From assembly GCF_017874575.1 (NCBI RefSeq), contig NZ_JAGGLU010000006.1:1-64000 (forward strand): 64,000 nt of DNA, in the 5' to 3' direction. This DNA comes from Lactobacillus colini (GTDB lineage Bacteria > Bacillota > Bacilli > Lactobacillales > Lactobacillaceae). Shown piece after piece: positions 44,633-55,063 of this stretch. The notes under the pieces are model-generated. The model searched no databases and was not told the DNA's origin. It saw only the letters and a list, made by a program, of their open reading frames with translations. Every line of letters begins with the position of its first letter. Positions within the stretch are counted from its first letter, which is position 1. The position numbers and the translations under genes were made by a program.

Positions 44633-45454
44633 TTATTGTACTACTGTTAGCTTAGCCTTACCAAACCACTTTTTGTTTATTTTAGCTAATTGACCGTCTT
44701 TTTTTAAGCGAATAAAGGCCTGGTCGATTTTATTTTTTAAAGTTTTATCGCCTTTTCTCATTCCAACAGCAAAATAGTCTGCTGGAACTTGGTTATTTAT
44801 AATCACTCGATAAGATGAACTATCTTTTTGGCGAGGAATATAGTAATTAGCATATACTTCATCAAGAAAGATGCCTTGGATTCTACCAGCATTTAAATCA
44901 AGAAATTCATTTGGAATTGTATCATATAAGACGCTAGACTTTGCTTTCAAAATATTTTGCTTTCCATCATACCAGGTTTGGGCTGTTGATCCTGTTTGAA
45001 GACCAAGATTTTTAGTTTTCATTCCGGCAAAATTTGTAATGCCACTATCTTTTTTTACAACTAAAACTTGGCGATTTTTTAAGTAAGGAGTTGAAAATGC
45101 TACTTTTTTAGCACGTTCTGCTGTCTTGCTATAGCCATTCCAGATCAGATCAATCGTTCCATTACGTAACTCTGTTTCTTTCATTGACCAGTCAATAGTC
45201 TGAAAGTCAGCCTTAATACCATATAATTTAAATACAGCCTTAGCTAAGTCAATATCATAACCTACTAGCTTACCTGCCTTAGTTTCAAATCCCATTGGTA
45301 CAAATGAATCGTCTAGGCCAATAACAATCTTCTTTTTATGTTCAATTCTTGACCAAGTATCTTGAGTATTGGCTTTCTTTTGTAAATTTTGGCAACCTGT
45401 ACTAACTAAAAAAATCATCAAAAACAATAATACGGTATTTATTTTTTTCATCAT
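44633..45454 (-). CDS. Polar amino-acid ABC transporter, substrate-binding lipoprotein
   Basis: 273 residues. Lipoprotein signal with VSTGCQN (Cys about 20), SBP_bac_3 domain starting KKIVIGLDDSFVPMGFETKAGKLVGYDIDLAKAVF. Captures a polar amino acid or cystine outside the membrane. ATGA overlap with the ATPase gene. Expression is under T-box control. Confidence 0.93.
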   Translation of the reverse strand: MMKKINTVLLFLMIFLVSTGCQNLQKKANTQDTWSRIEHKKKIVIGLDDSFVPMGFETKAGKLVGYDIDLAKAVFKLYGIKADFQTIDWSMKETELRNGTIDLIWNGYSKTAERAKKVAFSTPYLKNRQVLVVKKDSGITNFAGMKTKNLGLQTGSTAQTWYDGKQNILKAKSSVLYDTIPNEFLDLNAGRIQGIFLDEVYANYYIPRQKDSSSYRVIINNQVPADYFAVGMRKGDKTLKNKIDQAFIRLKKDGQLAKINKKWFGKAKLTVVQ

Positions 45455-46083
45455 TTAACTTCACCTATCGGTTCAATTTTTAGTACTTGATCAGACACTT
45501 TTTTAGCAAAGTCCATATCGTGAGTAATGATAAATTGAGTATAGCCTGAATTTTTTAAATCCAAAATCATTTCTGTAACTTGATCACGAGTACTTGGATC
45601 CAGTGCCGAAGTTGGTTCATCATAACATAGAATTTCTGGCTTCATTGCTAGAGCTCGTGCAATTGCTACTCGCTGCTTTTGTCCACCAGAAAGCTGAAAT
45701 GGATATTGCTTCTCTCGGCCAGTCATATCTAGATCTGCCAGAAGCTGACAAGCATTAGCTTCAGCTTCTTCTTTACTCTGTTTTAAAACCATTATTGGTG
45801 CTAAAGTAATATTTTCTAAAACTGATAAATTAGGAAAAAGATTATAATCTTGAAAAACTACCCCTACCTTCTGCTCAATACTAGGATCGTATTCTCTTCC
45901 ATCTAAGATTAATTGACCACTATCTTTATTTTCTAGACCAGCAACAATCCTTAAGAGGGTAGTCTTACCTGCTCCAGATGGTCCTACTACAGTTAAAATT
46001 TCACCATCGGATAGTTTGAAGTTAATATTATCTAAGATTTTTTTACCATTAAAACTCTTGCTTAAATTTCTTGCTTCTAACAT
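45451..46083 (-). CDS. Polar amino-acid ABC transporter, ATP-binding protein
   Basis: 210 residues. Walker A GPSGAGKTTL, signature LSGGQKQRVAIARAL, Walker B ILCYDEPTSALDP and the switch His in ITHDMDFA. Slightly shorter than most GlnQ-type proteins (about 240). Twelve bases after the permease. Confidence 0.94.
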   Translation of the reverse strand: MLEARNLSKSFNGKKILDNINFKLSDGEILTVVGPSGAGKTTLLRIVAGLENKDSGQLILDGREYDPSIEQKVGVVFQDYNLFPNLSVLENITLAPIMVLKQSKEEAEANACQLLADLDMTGREKQYPFQLSGGQKQRVAIARALAMKPEILCYDEPTSALDPSTRDQVTEMILDLKNSGYTQFIITHDMDFAKKVSDQVLKIEPIGEVK

Positions 46084-46095
46084 TAAAACCGCCGC

Positions 46096-46743
46096 CTATC
46101 TATAGTAAGAAAAGTGATTTTCAATCTTTTTCAAAATAATGGTACAGATACCAATTAATGCCAAATAAATAATTGCTACTAAAATTAACGGCACTAAAGT
46201 AACATCACGTGACATTGCAACATTACCAGCTCTTAATAAATCACCTAATCCAATAACGTAAACTAATGAAGAATCCTTGAACAAGTTAATGACTTCATTT
46301 CCAATTGATGGAAAGACAATCTTTATTACCTGGGGAATAATAATTTTTCTTAAAGTTTGAAAGTGTGTTAGCTGCAATACTTTAGCTGCTTCATATTGGT
46401 CAGAGTCAATTGCTTGTATCCCACCCCGAAAAATCTCAGCAAAATAAGCCGCATAGTTCAAGACAAAGGCTAGCAGTGCTGCCCCAAAGCGAGGAAAAGT
46501 AACCCCTAAAATTGGAAAACCATAAAATACAAATATTAATTGTAATAGTAACGGTGTTCCTCGCATTACCCAAACATAGAATGTCAATATCTTAGACAAG
46601 ACTTTTAATTTAGAAGTTAATCCTAATCCTACAATAATTCCTAACGGCAAAGAGAAGATAATTGTTTCAAAAAAGATTCTTAAAGTCATCAATAAGCCGT
46701 TCAACAATGAAGGGAGTGTCTCTCCTATGTAATTCAGTGACAT
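46096..46743 (-). CDS. Polar amino-acid ABC transporter, permease
   Basis: 215 residues of the HisM/GlnP-type permeases: four to five membrane helices with the coupling loop EAAKVLQLTHFQTLRKIIIPQ and FKDSSLVYVIGLGDLL. First gene of the three-gene operon behind a T-box leader. Confidence 0.94.
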   Translation of the reverse strand: MSLNYIGETLPSLLNGLLMTLRIFFETIIFSLPLGIIVGLGLTSKLKVLSKILTFYVWVMRGTPLLLQLIFVFYGFPILGVTFPRFGAALLAFVLNYAAYFAEIFRGGIQAIDSDQYEAAKVLQLTHFQTLRKIIIPQVIKIVFPSIGNEVINLFKDSSLVYVIGLGDLLRAGNVAMSRDVTLVPLILVAIIYLALIGICTIILKKIENHFSYYR

Positions 46744-46777
46744 TATTTTACCTACTTTCCTTAATTAAATAAAAAAG

Positions 46778-46801
46778 CCTCTTAGACCAAAGTCTAAGAG
46801 G
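46778..46801 (-). terminator. T-box attenuator, proximal copy
   Basis: CCTCTTAGAC and GTCTAAGAGG form a perfect 10-base stem with a 4-base loop and T run on the minus strand. Confidence 0.88.
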
Positions 46802-46891
46802 ACGAATAATCGTGGTTCCACCCCAGATTCGTAACTTACTCACATAAGTTACCTCAATAAGTTCAATTGTATTACCACAATAAAAAGAAAA

Positions 46892-46919
46892 GCCCTCCTA
46901 GACCGAAGTCTAAGAGGGC
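46892..46919 (-). terminator. T-box attenuator, distal copy
   Basis: GCCCTCTTAGAC and GTCTAGGAGGGC form a 12-base stem (one G-U) with CTTCGG-type loop, followed by TTTTC. Confidence 0.88.
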
Positions 46920-47153
46920 GAAAAATCGCGGTTCCACCTCAAATTCACAATCTGCTCGCACAGAATTGCCTCAATAAGTTCAATTAAACCCTTGAGCTGT
47001 AACGTGCTCATCACGATCTTCCCTACTAAATTCAAGAAAATAACTCACAGATGTGTGTTCACATAACTACTTCACCTTGATTCCACCATCCAAGGCTCTC
47101 TATTGAAGACAATTAGTTACTTGTTCTGTTCAAAGTCTTTTTATTTGTTTTTA

Positions 47154-47182
47154 ATATTAAATGATGATTGTCAAACTGTCAA
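47154..47182 (-). promoter_or_regulatory. Promoter of the amino-acid importer T-box transcript
   Basis: Minus-strand -35 TTGACA (47177-47182), 17-base spacer, -10 TAATAT (47154-47159). Transcript start near 47147. Confidence 0.7.
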
Positions 47183-47353
47183 TTATTTTTTACTAGAATT
47201 ATTTTGTTTGAAGAAATATGGTATCCAGAATGTAACTATGTAGCCAACTGCTAAACCAACAAATGTCCAAACCAGAATGTTTTTAACTATTAGTCCAATG
47301 ATTAATCCAATCAAGGTATACATACCAACAGTAACTGAATTTTGTCTTTTCAT
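47183..47353 (-). CDS. Small membrane protein, 56 residues
   Basis: Too short for common gene calls. ATG 47353 is preceded by AGGAGAAACTC, an excellent ribosome binding site. Two hydrophobic segments (about 8-23 and 25-45) and a polar tail ending NNSSKK. Ends immediately before the importer promoter. Function unknown. Confidence 0.65.
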   Translation of the reverse strand: MKRQNSVTVGMYTLIGLIIGLIVKNILVWTFVGLAVGYIVTFWIPYFFKQNNSSKK

Positions 47354-47451
47354 GAGTTTCTCCTATAGCATAGAGTATATAATTTATTTTCACTTTTTTA
47401 TTATAGAAATTGATAAATTATAAACTTATAAATCTTTTTATAATAAATTAA

Positions 47452-47487
47452 TTGACTATAGTATCAATATTCTGTATTCTGATACTA
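47452..47487 (+). promoter_or_regulatory. Promoter with perfect inverted-repeat operator
   Basis: -35 TTGACT (47452-47457), 17-base spacer, -10 TATTCT (47475-47480). TAGTATCA (47459-47466) and TGATACTA (47480-47487) form a perfect 8-base inverted repeat with a 13-base centre covering the spacer and -10. Strongly suggests a dimeric repressor. Confidence 0.65.
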
Positions 47488-47528
47488 ACTATAAACATGT
47501 TTGCTCAGAAAGGAGTGGTATATCCATA

Positions 47529-48086
47529 ATGGATACTCACAAACGACCTCCGGCCTACACCCAAGATAGTGCCGGAATCTTACAAAATTTGCGTACAAGT
47601 AGCAATGGACTGACTAGTCAAGAAGCACAGCGGCGATTAGCTCTAAATGGACCTAATGAACTAGCTGTGTCTACGAAGGCTAAGAACTTCATCAATCGGC
47701 TTTTTGGACGTCGAGTAAATGATAAAATTGCAATGGTTAAGGTTAGGCGCGATGGTAAAGCTAAAAAAATACCTGCTGACCAATTAGTAATTGGCGATAT
47801 AGTCCACTTACATAAGGGCGATATTGTACCAGCAGAAATTCGCTTAATTAAGACCGATAATTTAAGTATTCAAAATAATAACTTTATTAAGCGGGATCCA
47901 ATCAAGAAAGATGCAGAGGCTATTTTGCCTGAAAATAGTTCAATTGACGAACGTATTAATATGGCATATAGTTCAGCAATAGTCAAAAAAGGTAGCGGTA
48001 TCGGTATAGTTACTGCAACCAGCCTAGATCAAGAAGCTGCATCAGTTAATAATCCTGCTGAAGATTATAATATTTCAATTATTTAG
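47529..48086 (+). CDS. Orphan N-terminal/actuator part of a cation P-type ATPase
   Basis: 185 residues. The start (HKRPPAYTQDSAGILQNLRTSSNGLTSQEAQRRLALNGPNEL) is a cation ATPase N-terminal domain, and KVRRDGKAKKIPADQLVIGDIVHLHKGDIVPAEIRLI is the actuator domain. The two membrane helices usually between them are missing, the TGES loop is replaced, and there is no phosphorylation domain (DKTGT). It cannot be a pump, yet it has AAGGAG, a repressible promoter and its own terminator. Either a remnant or a domesticated soluble regulator. Confidence 0.75.
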   Translation: MDTHKRPPAYTQDSAGILQNLRTSSNGLTSQEAQRRLALNGPNELAVSTKAKNFINRLFGRRVNDKIAMVKVRRDGKAKKIPADQLVIGDIVHLHKGDIVPAEIRLIKTDNLSIQNNNFIKRDPIKKDAEAILPENSSIDERINMAYSSAIVKKGSGIGIVTATSLDQEAASVNNPAEDYNISII

Positions 48087-48096
48087 AAGCAACATT

Positions 48097-48124
48097 AGAG
48101 AGCCGAAATCGCTCTCTTTTTAAT
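48097..48124 (+). terminator. Terminator after the ATPase-fragment gene
   Basis: AGAGAGC and GCTCTCT with a 7-base loop, then TTTTTAATTTTT. Confidence 0.8.
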
Positions 48125-49571
48125 TTTTATTCAAATAGCGATCAATATATGAATGCGCAATATCATTGTCTAATACTAGTAGAATTACCCCATAAATAAT
48201 CACAGATAAAGCTACAGAAAGCAAAGTACTGATAATTAAGTGCGGGAAAATATTCCTAATAATAAAGCAAACTTCCCAAATTCCTAAACTACCAATAATT
48301 GCATCCATTAAGTTCTTAGCAACTGTCTTAGAAATAAAAATTCTGCCTACAATATCTCCTGCATAATAAAAATTGACAACTAATAAGCTGAACTCAGCAA
48401 TTACAGTCGAGAGAGCTGCGGCATTCTCTGACCAAAACGGAATCAAAATCAAATTCAAAACAATATTCAAAATTGCACTAATAGACATGCTAATTAACAT
48501 GTATTTTTCTTTTTTGGCTGGTAATAAGACACAATAAGTAATAATCCAAGCTAGAATTGAAAATAAGTAAGCGCAACTTAAAATCTGCAAAGAGCTTTGA
48601 GATTGCATATATCTTGCACCTGACAAGATTAAAACAACGTTACGACTCATCATAAATAATCCTACCATCGCTGGTAAGGTAATTAAGACTAAGGTATTAG
48701 TAACTTTGGATAAGACCAACTCATAACTATCGAGTTTTCTTTTGCCAAAAAGCATTGAAAGTCGTGGTACCGTAACGATCAAAACAGAAGATATTAATGA
48801 CTTTACCATCGTATAAACCTTAGCCGAAACGCTATAAATTCCGACAGTATAATTATTCTTCATCAATCCTAATAAAGTTACATCTGAATTTACATAGATT
48901 AAATTAGCTACATTAGAAGCAAAAATAATCAGAATTGGTCCCATATGGCGCTTCCAATTGATATGTTTAGTAAGGTGAATGCGGCAGATCTTCTTAGCAG
49001 TAAAGTAATTAATTAGGTTAGAGCCAGCAGTCGCAAATACTGTAATTGCAGCATAACTTAAATAATCATTGCTATTTCTTACAAAAAGAAAAAGTAAAAT
49101 AATTGAAATTGCATTAAAGACAATGCTCCTAATAGTAATGAATGTGTACTGTTCATAAATCGTATAAAGCCATTCTGTCCCCATCGTTACAAAAAACATT
49201 TGTAAGCTGAAAATCAAAATACAAGTAATATATGATTTTAAATTAGAAAATACAAGCAAAGATAGCAGCAACAGCGCATAAGAAGCCAAGGTTGCAATAA
49301 CATTAATAGTAAATACTTCGCTACCGAACTTACTCATCTCTTCAGGATTATCCCGATACTTAGCTCCTTCACGCACCGCATAAGAGGTTACACCAAGTTC
49401 CGCAATTAACAAGAAATAACTATTAATTGATTGAGAAAAATTATAAATTCCAATTCCTTGAACTTGCAAGACTCTTGATACATAAGGAAATGTAATCAAG
49501 GGAAAAAGTAAGTTTAGAATACTCCTAATGCCATTTAAGAATGCATTAATACTCATCGACTTCTGTTTCAA
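48120..49571 (-). CDS. Polysaccharide flippase (Wzx/RfbX type)
   Basis: 483 residues from TTG 49571, nine bases after AGGTGG; GTG codons at 49583/49580 lie within that site, and ATG 49556 is a possible alternative. Twelve to fourteen membrane helices; the opening FLNGIRSILNLLFPLITFPYVSRVLQVQGIGIYNFSQS is typical of the MOP-superfamily Wzx proteins that flip undecaprenyl-linked oligosaccharides. It stands apart from the polysaccharide cluster at 59575-64000. Confidence 0.9.
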   Translation of the reverse strand: MKQKSMSINAFLNGIRSILNLLFPLITFPYVSRVLQVQGIGIYNFSQSINSYFLLIAELGVTSYAVREGAKYRDNPEEMSKFGSEVFTINVIATLASYALLLLSLLVFSNLKSYITCILIFSLQMFFVTMGTEWLYTIYEQYTFITIRSIVFNAISIILLFLFVRNSNDYLSYAAITVFATAGSNLINYFTAKKICRIHLTKHINWKRHMGPILIIFASNVANLIYVNSDVTLLGLMKNNYTVGIYSVSAKVYTMVKSLISSVLIVTVPRLSMLFGKRKLDSYELVLSKVTNTLVLITLPAMVGLFMMSRNVVLILSGARYMQSQSSLQILSCAYLFSILAWIITYCVLLPAKKEKYMLISMSISAILNIVLNLILIPFWSENAAALSTVIAEFSLLVVNFYYAGDIVGRIFISKTVAKNLMDAIIGSLGIWEVCFIIRNIFPHLIISTLLSVALSVIIYGVILLVLDNDIAHSYIDRYLNKN

Positions 49572-49673
49572 TAACAGCACCACCTAATAAAAGACAATAA
49601 TATTAATTTTATGTCATTATTGATAAGTTGTATAGTCATAAATAGCTTAAGCTAGTATTAAGCTACTTTAGTC

Positions 49674-49697
49674 ACAAAAAAAGCGCGTTGCCGCGCT
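49674..49697 (-). terminator. Terminator of the SLAP protein gene
   Basis: AGCGCG-GCAA-CGCGCT followed by TTTTTTT on the minus strand. Confidence 0.85.
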
Positions 49698-49702
49698 AAT
49701 TA

Positions 49703-50176
49703 CTAATATTTATTGCCTACAACCCTAACTTGGCTTGCTCTAATCCAATAGTGCTTACCTAGCCGATACAGTTGCTTACCTGTCTTTTTGCTTATTTTTA
49801 CTTTAGTGACTTTGTAGACTTTATTCTTGTTTAAAGCTAGCTTCTTACCTTTTTTACTGGTAAGAACTATGTTGTCAACTTTAGGTATTACTTTAAATAG
49901 ATATTTTTTGTTCCAAGCCTTGGAATCTCCAGCTAATACATAGGCATCTTGGCCTACACGGTAGGCTTTTTGCCCATTAATAAATCTAAAACCAGAGTAT
50001 TTTACGCTCTTAACATTTTTAGTATTTTCAATAAATTTCCCCGTTGAATCATAAGTCTTAACTTTTTGTTGAACTTTAATTCTTCTAGGTGCTGCATTAA
50101 CGGTAGTAGTATTAATTATTGTTGCAAATCCTGCTAACAAACTTACGGAAGTTAAAACTCTAACTAGCTTTCTCAT
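49703..50176 (-). CDS. SLAP-domain surface protein
   Basis: 157 residues. Signal peptide with likely cleavage after VNA (about 28), then two Lys/Tyr-rich repeats typical of the Lactobacillus S-layer/SLAP (wall-binding) domain: KVQQKVKTYDSTGKFI...GFRFINGQKAYRVGQDAYVLA and KLALNKNKVYKVTKVKI...KQLYRLGKHYWIRASQ. Binds the cell wall noncovalently. It consists of little else, so it may be a minor wall protein. Confidence 0.82.
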   Translation of the reverse strand: MRKLVRVLTSVSLLAGFATIINTTTVNAAPRRIKVQQKVKTYDSTGKFIENTKNVKSVKYSGFRFINGQKAYRVGQDAYVLAGDSKAWNKKYLFKVIPKVDNIVLTSKKGKKLALNKNKVYKVTKVKISKKTGKQLYRLGKHYWIRASQVRVVGNKY

Positions 50177-50470
50177 AGTTATTCCCTCCCCTGCTCCTTA
50201 TCTACCTTTATTTTAGTATAATTAAAACCTAAATAACAGGAAGTTTTTTGAAAATACTTAGGAAATATAGAACCGTCTTCGTCATCTAACGTTTAGTGAA
50301 AAGCATTTGAAAAGCGTTCGAACTTTGCTAATTATCTAACTATCATTATCGCTATTTTAATACTTAAATAGTTAGAAAATCTAGACTAATTTGTTATTAT
50401 TAAATTATTTAAATCCCTATATTTTAAAGTATCAAGTTTTGATATTAATCAAAAACTTGTTATCACTTAA

Positions 50471-50608
50471 GATATTGGCGGAGTCTGGGGACTAACCGAT
50501 TACTATAATGATGAGATTGATTCTGAAGAACGGGAATGGATCGGCGATATTGATTTAGACAAGTTTGATATCGATGAAATGAACGAGATGCTTAAAGAAT
50601 TTGAATAG
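50471..50608 (+). pseudogene. Acidic C-terminal gene remnant
   Basis: After a stop at 50468-50470 the plus strand is open to TAG 50606-50608 without a good start codon: DIGGVWGLTDYY...EREWIGDIDLDKFDIDEM...LKEFE. The acidic, regular sequence plus an immediately following terminator indicates the tail of a former gene. I see no further coding sequence in 50200-50470. Confidence 0.5.
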
Positions 50609-50609
50609 A

Positions 50610-50655
50610 AAAATAGCGTTAATTCTAGCTTGATTTAGAATTGACGCTATTTTTA
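50610..50655 (+). terminator. Terminator of the remnant gene
   Basis: AAAAATAGCGTTAATTCTA and TAGAATTGACGCTATTTTT form a long stem with one G-U pair and a 7-8 base loop. Confidence 0.8.
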
Positions 50656-50699
50656 ATTATTAGATTACAAAATAAAATTGACCAGTTAATGCTCTATTC

Positions 50700-50736
50700 A
50701 AAAAAGCTGCTAGAGTTTGATACTCTGGCAGCTCTC
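50700..50736 (-). terminator. Terminator of the bgl operon
   Basis: GAGCTGCCAGAGT and ACTCTAGCAGCTT (one mismatch) followed by TTTTTT on the minus strand. Confidence 0.82.
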
Positions 50737-50749
50737 TTATAAAGGGGAA

Positions 50750-52591
50750 TTAATTATTTTTATTAAAAGTAGCTTCTTTACCTATAACAGTCTTTGCTTT
50801 CGTTTTACCAAACTTTTTATCTGATAAAATCTTATCAGGTTGTGTCAAAATAAGAAGAATTACTGTATCTTTCTTTTCCTTTTTTATCATATCCAGATTT
50901 ACATCTACTAATAACTGTCCTCGCTCTACACTGTCACCTTCCTTAACTTTAACCTGAAACGGTAAACCTTTTAATTCAACTGTATCTAGACCTAGATGAA
51001 GTAGTAATTCTGTTCCATCTACCATTTTAAGTCCAATTGCATGCTTTGTTGGTGCAACCATAGTTACATTACCAGATATAGGACTATAAACTGAACGATT
51101 AATAGGCACAATTGCAATTCCGTCTCCGACTAATCCTTTTGAAAATACTTCGTCATTTACTTTAGATAATTGTTCTACAGTGCCATCTACTGGAGAGTAA
51201 ATATTATTATCAATTATACTTTCCTTCTTAGCTTGTGATTTCTTACCAAAAAAGAAAGTTAGGCCAAATGAAAGAACAACTGAAATAATCAAAATAGATA
51301 ATGCTGCATAAAAGTTGTTATCCATTTTACCATTATTGGCGTGCATAAATGCAGGCAAAGCTGCAATACCAGGGGAAACTATTGCATATTCCTTTACTTG
51401 CATTAAGCCAGCTAATAAACCGCTAACACCAGCCGAAACAATTGTACTAAAAAAAGCAATTTTATTGTTAATTAATATACCAAAAATAGCTGGTTCAGTA
51501 ATTCCTACAACACCTGTAATACCTGAAGAAAGGGCTAATTCACGCTTCTTGATATCATGAGTATATGCTGCAACACCAAGTGTAGCACCACCAACTGCTA
51601 CATTAGCTGCTAGCATACCTGGTAAAACGAAGCCGTCGTATCCAGATGCAGCAACAGCTGCGATACAAATAGGGAATAAGGCTTGATTAGTACCTGTCAT
51701 AACAAGTAATGGAGTAATAGCTGCCATAATACCTACAGATACCCAACCCAAATATTGATTTAAGAAAGTTAAAACTGAAACAATTAAAGTACCTATTTGG
51801 AAGCCTAAAGGCCCAAGCCATAATAGCGTAACTGGTGCAGTAATAATCATTTCAACCAAAGGAATAATAAAGAACTTTATTTCCTTGGGAATAATTTTCT
51901 GCAATCCAATATCCAACAATTTCATAAATAAAACTGCTAATAATACCGGAATGATACTTGTGTCATACTGAATTGAAGGCACTGCAATTCCTAGAAAATC
52001 CAAGCCTTTAGCTGAGTTAATCGCATTGTAGGTCAAGAAAGCTCCCATCATTGCGCCTAAGAATGAATTTAGCCCTAAACGCTTAGCTGCACTAAATCCT
52101 ACATAAATTGGTAAAAAGTAAAAGCCAGCCTCATAAATAGCATTTAATACTGTATAAGTACCTGACTTTGGATTCAAGCCAAAGAAGTTTGTACCAATAT
52201 TTAAAACAGCTGAGATTAAACCAGCAGCAACTAAAACTGCAAGAATTGGAACAAAAGTCCCACTGACAAAGTCAATCATTGATCTGCCAATACCCTTAAG
52301 TGTTAATTTCTCTTTCGGCTGCTTACCTGATGCCGTTTGTTTACCATCTAATAACTTTATAAAAGCATTGTATACATTTCCAACATCTGTTCCGATGACA
52401 ATTTGATAATTGTTTCCAGCCAGAACTGTTCCCGCAACTCCAGAAATAGCTTTTATTTTATCATCGTTAATTTTTTGTGGATCACTAACCTTTAATCTAA
52501 GTCTAGTAGCACAGTGATTGGTTTCAATAATATTTTGACTGCCACCTATAGCTCTTAATATGTCCTGTGCGGTATCTTTATACGATGACAT
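50750..52591 (-). CDS. bglP: PTS beta-glucoside transporter EIIBCA
   Basis: 613 residues. EIIB domain first with phospho-Cys in NHCATRLRL (Cys27), then the EIIC membrane domain (about 100-450, ten helices, GITEPAIFGIL), and a C-terminal EIIA domain with active His in LLLHLGLDTVELKG. Imports and phosphorylates beta-glucosides. It follows the phospho-beta-glucosidase gene by 18 bases. Confidence 0.95.
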   Translation of the reverse strand: MSSYKDTAQDILRAIGGSQNIIETNHCATRLRLKVSDPQKINDDKIKAISGVAGTVLAGNNYQIVIGTDVGNVYNAFIKLLDGKQTASGKQPKEKLTLKGIGRSMIDFVSGTFVPILAVLVAAGLISAVLNIGTNFFGLNPKSGTYTVLNAIYEAGFYFLPIYVGFSAAKRLGLNSFLGAMMGAFLTYNAINSAKGLDFLGIAVPSIQYDTSIIPVLLAVLFMKLLDIGLQKIIPKEIKFFIIPLVEMIITAPVTLLWLGPLGFQIGTLIVSVLTFLNQYLGWVSVGIMAAITPLLVMTGTNQALFPICIAAVAASGYDGFVLPGMLAANVAVGGATLGVAAYTHDIKKRELALSSGITGVVGITEPAIFGILINNKIAFFSTIVSAGVSGLLAGLMQVKEYAIVSPGIAALPAFMHANNGKMDNNFYAALSILIISVVLSFGLTFFFGKKSQAKKESIIDNNIYSPVDGTVEQLSKVNDEVFSKGLVGDGIAIVPINRSVYSPISGNVTMVAPTKHAIGLKMVDGTELLLHLGLDTVELKGLPFQVKVKEGDSVERGQLLVDVNLDMIKKEKKDTVILLILTQPDKILSDKKFGKTKAKTVIGKEATFNKNN

Positions 52592-52609
52592 ATTATCTAC
52601 CTCAATTCA

Positions 52610-54076
<1,467 letters not shown>

Positions 54077-54125
54077 TTATTGCTTACACTTATATAATAG
54101 AAAGATTAGCAGGCCCTTGCGCAAA

Positions 54126-54157
54126 TAAAAAAGCACCCTATTTCAAAATAGGGTGCA
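54126..54157 (-). terminator. Terminator between the regulator gene and bglA
   Basis: GCACCCTATTT and AATAGGGTGC with a short loop, then TTTTTT on the minus strand. It shows that bglA has its own promoter downstream. Confidence 0.85.
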
Positions 54158-54174
54158 AAATCTGAACCTTGCGT

Positions 54175-54927
54175 TTATTCATATTCATTGGCTAAGATAT
54201 CTAAAAAGTAATTTAAACCATACTTGCGATACATACTTGGATCATGTGAATGATCTAAATGACTTAAGAAATAAACATCATCATAATCATCACTGAAATC
54301 ATCAATGCGATCTACTGTAACCAACATCTTTAACATGTCTAGTTTCTTAAACATATCCTGATAAGCTAAAGCAGAACGACCAGAAATGGAAATAACTATC
54401 AGTAAATCTTCTTTAGTAACGATTTCTTTTAAAGCTTGAATATCTTCCCTATTATGCACAAGCTTAAATATCTTCCCCTGCGCTGATAGTCTTACCTGAA
54501 AATCTTTAACTGCTGATAAACTAGCACCAAAGCAAATAATATAAAAATGAACTGCTTCTTTAATCTTTCGACAAATTACTGATACCTGATTAGTATCCAT
54601 ACGTTGATTAAGTTCTTCAGTCATTGAAACAATAGTATTAGTTAGCTGTTTACGATAGTTAATTTTATTTAGATTCTGTGGTTTTTTACTATATAGAATC
54701 ATCTCTTTCTTTAAATTTTGAAAGTTCTTATAACCTATCTTTTCAGCAAACCTACGAATGCTAGCACGGGAAACATTGCATTCAGCAGCAATATTGTATA
54801 TATTAAAATTTTTAGCATCATAGTAATTATCAATAAAGTACTTAGCTAAAATACTATCAATTGAATCACTCGTATCATTAATAAAACGATTCAAGATATA
54901 AAATATATCATACTGCTTCTCATTCAT
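54175..54927 (-). CDS. MurR/RpiR-family regulator of the bgl genes
   Basis: 250 residues. N-terminal HTH_6 domain (IYNIAAECNVSRASIRRFAEKIGYKNFQNLKKEM, about 42-75) and a C-terminal SIS sugar-phosphate-binding domain (VHFYIICFGASLSAVKDFQVRL...DLLIVISISGRSALAYQ). Such proteins sense phosphosugars. Adjacent to bglA/bglP in the same direction; likely controls them. Confidence 0.9.
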   Translation of the reverse strand: MNEKQYDIFYILNRFINDTSDSIDSILAKYFIDNYYDAKNFNIYNIAAECNVSRASIRRFAEKIGYKNFQNLKKEMILYSKKPQNLNKINYRKQLTNTIVSMTEELNQRMDTNQVSVICRKIKEAVHFYIICFGASLSAVKDFQVRLSAQGKIFKLVHNREDIQALKEIVTKEDLLIVISISGRSALAYQDMFKKLDMLKMLVTVDRIDDFSDDYDDVYFLSHLDHSHDPSMYRKYGLNYFLDILANEYE

Positions 54928-55063
54928 TTGGCATCCCCATACTCTAATCGATAATTCTGTACTTATTTATCATACCTTGAATTTATTTCTGTATAGAAAA
55001 ATAGTTTCAACTTAGAAGCAAACTATTACATTAATCATACCTCAGAAATTACTAAATACCATT

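Larger units (their letters stand above)
46773..47147 (-). promoter_or_regulatory. T-box leader with duplicated antiterminator/terminator module
   Basis: Minus strand: one stem I region (AGAGAGCCTTGGATGGTGGAA near 47080-47105), then two successive modules. Module A (46888-46985) has T-box GGTGGAACCGCG (46927-46938) and terminator GCCCTCTTAGAC/GTCTAGGAGGGC. Module B (46773-46867) has GGTGGAACCACG (46811-46822) and terminator CCTCTTAGAC/GTCTAAGAGG. Both begin ATTGAACTTATTGAGG. It controls the amino-acid importer; the specifier codon was not resolved. Confidence 0.93.

Noticed and set aside
46744-47147. Two separate tandem T-box riboswitches
   Set aside because: Only one stem I region is present; the second copy contains just the 3' module, so it is a partial duplication.
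47529-48086. Functional cation-transporting ATPase
   Set aside because: It lacks membrane helices, the TGES loop and the phosphorylation aspartate.
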